Source: Paragonimus westermani (taxonomy: Eukaryota > Platyhelminthes > Trematoda > Plagiorchiida > Troglotrematidae). Taken from it: a DNA stretch of 64,000 nt. Shown in pieces: positions 61,646 through 64,000 of the stretch. The stretch is from assembly GCA_008508345.1 (NCBI GenBank), contig QNGE01001295.1:55960-119959 (forward strand), written 5' to 3'. The stretch's first letter is position 1; each line of letters opens with the position of its first letter. A program made the translations under genes and the position numbers. The notes below the pieces were generated by a model, which worked only from the letters and a program-made list of their open reading frames with translations, had not been told where the DNA came from and searched no databases.

Positions 61646-62299
61646 CTACTGGCGAGCTCTAATGAGAGCGAAACTCGAGTCTAGTGCTCCTTTTCGAAGC
61701 GGGCTGGCTGCGAAATATATCCGAATGCAAACGCTGCGATCAAGTGTGAGTGATGGTCGACTTGGAAGTAAACCAAATCCCCGACTACTCATTAGTACCC
61801 CGGAGTGTTGATCTACGTGCTGCCACCTACAGCCATACAACACACTCGCGTTTTCTTAGTCAGCTGCCTGCAGAGACACAGCGGTGATAAACAACTGCAT
61901 GCAGCAGTGGTATAAATCTCCGACTCGTCTCCTCACCCTTGGATACTTTGTTCCGGCAAGCGATCAGGGCCCTCCCTTAGAGCTTCCGATTCATAAGCCT
62001 GTGCCACATGACAGCGGGTGAAGCACACCTAAACATGTACAATTCTAACAATGCCAAATACAACCAACAACCAAATGGAAATGAGTGTTGCTATATTCCT
62101 TGAAAAACTCCACTGAATATTTCTATTCCTACACCAAGTATTGCCACTGTTTTCCCAACTGTCACCCGTGGCCCTGTAAGTTACTGAATGCCAATTGCCA
62201 GCTCTCCATAATTAGACAAGTTGATACAGTTTATCGCACTTCCGAAACTATGCACAAGCTTCCCAACGGCATCACTGGACAGAGTATGTCCCCGTACAT
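61646..62299. other. Unassigned intergenic DNA
   Basis: May include the SINE body; no coding motif seen. Confidence 0.4.
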
Positions 62300-63262
62300 T
62301 GAGCAACTATCTATGTCCTACTTCTTCTAGCCGTTCTTCAAACCTCTGCGCAGTGAAGTGAGTACCACCAATGCACTTGGTAATATTTTTCCGTTCAAAA
62401 GTTTCCGCGATGCAATCGTAATGAAGTCTATAGCTGCTGACGGCGTACAATAAACCTCCAACCAGCTTGAATACGAGTCAAGGATAATCAAAGTACGGTA
62501 CTTATCCGAGAGTGAACTACAGTATTCAGCGTGCATCACAGCTCACTGGCCTGGGTGTCCACTTTGATTTTCGCAATCGTACTTCGTGTACATACTCAGA
62601 ACATCTCTCAGGACTGGTAAGCAATGCAGTATTCAATTCCGGCCACCAAACGGTCAGAGGGATCATTTTCTCAATTCCTAGATTGTCGCAATGTTAAATG
62701 TCTATTGCACCACATCGTAATGTGAGAGGGATAACAAATCCATCATCACGACACAACAGTCCACTGGCAATAACAAGGAGGTCATCTCGACGCTCGTAGC
62801 ATTTAGGATATCTTCGCCGACACCATTGTTCCAGGTAAGGTTGTACGGTTGCATTTTCGAATGTCATGAAGCAAATCAAAGTGGGAAACCGGAAGTGGCT
62901 GTGTCAGTAAACAGTCCAAATCAACACCATCTCCAAAGTCAGCACTCCGAGGTGAATAGATAACGTCCCGAATGAATTTTGCACTGAGATGCTGGGTATT
63001 ATGTACATACGCAGCCGAAGCAACACTCCATTACTGATCAAACGCCGCGGAAGGCTCACCAAGGGATTCGTTGAAATTACAGATGAATTTGATGGTTCTT
63101 CGATCGATGAATATAGTGAAAAGTATACTGGGAAAGTAACTGTGGCCTACTGATGGCCCAGTAAACTGCTAATGCCTTCTTCTGTATTCGCGCACTTTCG
63201 AGATCTACTGAACTGGGATGTCTAGAGGTGCAAATGACAGGATAGCCCTCCTGTTCTGGCAC
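62300..63262 (-). pseudogene. Ty3/gypsy RNase H and integrase remnant
   Basis: Minus-strand blocks in the right order. RNase H: GYPVICTSRHPSSVDLESAR then IQKKALAVYWAI. Pre-integrase segment: DDLLVIASGLLCRDDGFVIP. Integrase core: KYRTLIILDSYSSWLEVYCT, with D in the first catalytic position. Frames are broken between blocks. Different in sequence from the element at 52.4-57.1 kb. Confidence 0.72.
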
Positions 63263-64000
63263 AGCTTCATTTCATCTTAAGGAAGCATTGGTAACCAGTG
63301 CTGACGGTAAACTTGGAGGGAGCCTACGTAATGGTGCATCGGAAGACAGGAAGTTCAGCAGAACTCGGGGGCTTGTTTGCGTTAGTCAGTCTCAAAAGGT
63401 TATTTGTCCCATCGGCGAAGTTAGGAATGAAACGGGAATACTATCAGACAGAACCAGGGGAACAGCATAACACTTCGGAAGTCATTAGAGAGCACGCCAT
63501 CGACCAAAGTGAGAACCATCAGGAACAGGGCGATAAACTTTCCCATAAACGAGAAACAATGATCACTAGAACGTGAATATAACGAAATTTTAGTAGAAAG
63601 GAATAGGAGAAACGGTTAGGAGGCAGTCTTTCTTGGTAACACTTGATGAGTTTAGTCTTCAAAAAATCGAAGACGCATTGTGGTTAGCTGTCTCTATTGA
63701 GTCGTTCGCTAACGATTCAAGTCCACACCGAGTTACGCGTAATCTGTTGATCCAGTGATTGCCTCTCAATATTCAACGACATAGATAATCTATCCTCGAA
63801 ACGGTTGACGAGAAGGCGCTCGTAATAACTGGATTTATTACGGTACTAATTGAATCAATGTACAAGAAAATTCTCTCACCTTGAATGTGAAAATCCTCAG
63901 AAATCAAAGAAAGGAAGTGCCCGCACAACAAATTGACAACCAGGCACCGATCAACAATGGTGGACGATGAAATGGGTTGAGCTCACTCGAAGAAATGTTC
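63263..64000. other. Right-edge DNA, no gene seen
   Basis: Probably continues the decayed gypsy element (RT would be expected to the right on the minus strand), but I could not read RT motifs here. Confidence 0.35.

Overview
This window looks like nuclear DNA from a digenean trematode (flatworm). One long, intron-rich, minus-strand host gene fills the first 42 kb. Its first two introns are only 32 and 33 nt, and later introns are kilobases long. The rest is dominated by flatworm-type retroelements: RTE-like, CR1-like, an R2-type element with a restriction-like endonuclease, Penelope-like, and Ty3/gypsy. No bacterial features, CRISPR array or rRNA were seen. Assignment to trematodes is inferred from gene structure and repeat types, not from a database match.

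Host gene (41809 down to 3433, minus strand, last exon beyond the left edge): the orthologue of SNRNP200/Brr2, the U5 snRNP DExH-box RNA helicase that unwinds U4/U6 during spliceosome activation. Sixteen exons were placed by reading splice sites; all use GT-AG and codon phase is kept across every junction that can be tested. They give about 2,040 codons against 2,136 in human. A stretch of about 90 codons in the C-terminal Sec63 region is missing. It should lie between 14202 and 7592, where the assembly has a 452-nt run of N (11461-11912). The N-terminal helicase cassette keeps its motifs. The C-terminal cassette has an eroded motif II (DNLH) and altered motifs Ia, III and V.

Intron content: the interval around the missing exon is structurally strange. 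Positions 8161-11460 form a 3,300-bp palindrome centred in a (TA)n tract and ending exactly at the N gap. Right after the gap, 11913-12890 is an inverted copy of 18410-19361, so exon 14 lies in the loop. Each palindrome arm carries a short, 5'-truncated Penelope-like copy with 14-bp direct repeats and terminal inverted repeats that contain hammerhead-ribozyme-like cores. Several introns hold 3' ends of one RTE-like family (about 1880, 4785, 12000, 18735 and 39980) whose tail is (GAT)n.

Transposon nest (42-64 kb): old gypsy integrase and RNase H remnants lie at 43.2-43.9 and 62.3-63.3 kb. An R2-type 3' fragment (48.78-49.97 kb) ends in (TAG)n and abuts a CR1-like element that runs from 50.0 to 59.1 kb. 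That element is interrupted by a 4,740-bp Ty3/gypsy LTR retrotransposon (52400-57139) with near-identical LTRs and a 5-bp target-site duplication. A second, inverted copy of the CR1 3' end sits at 45562-47440. Apart from the Brr2 gene no host gene could be named; one or two possible plus-strand exons near 59.5-60.7 kb remain unidentified.
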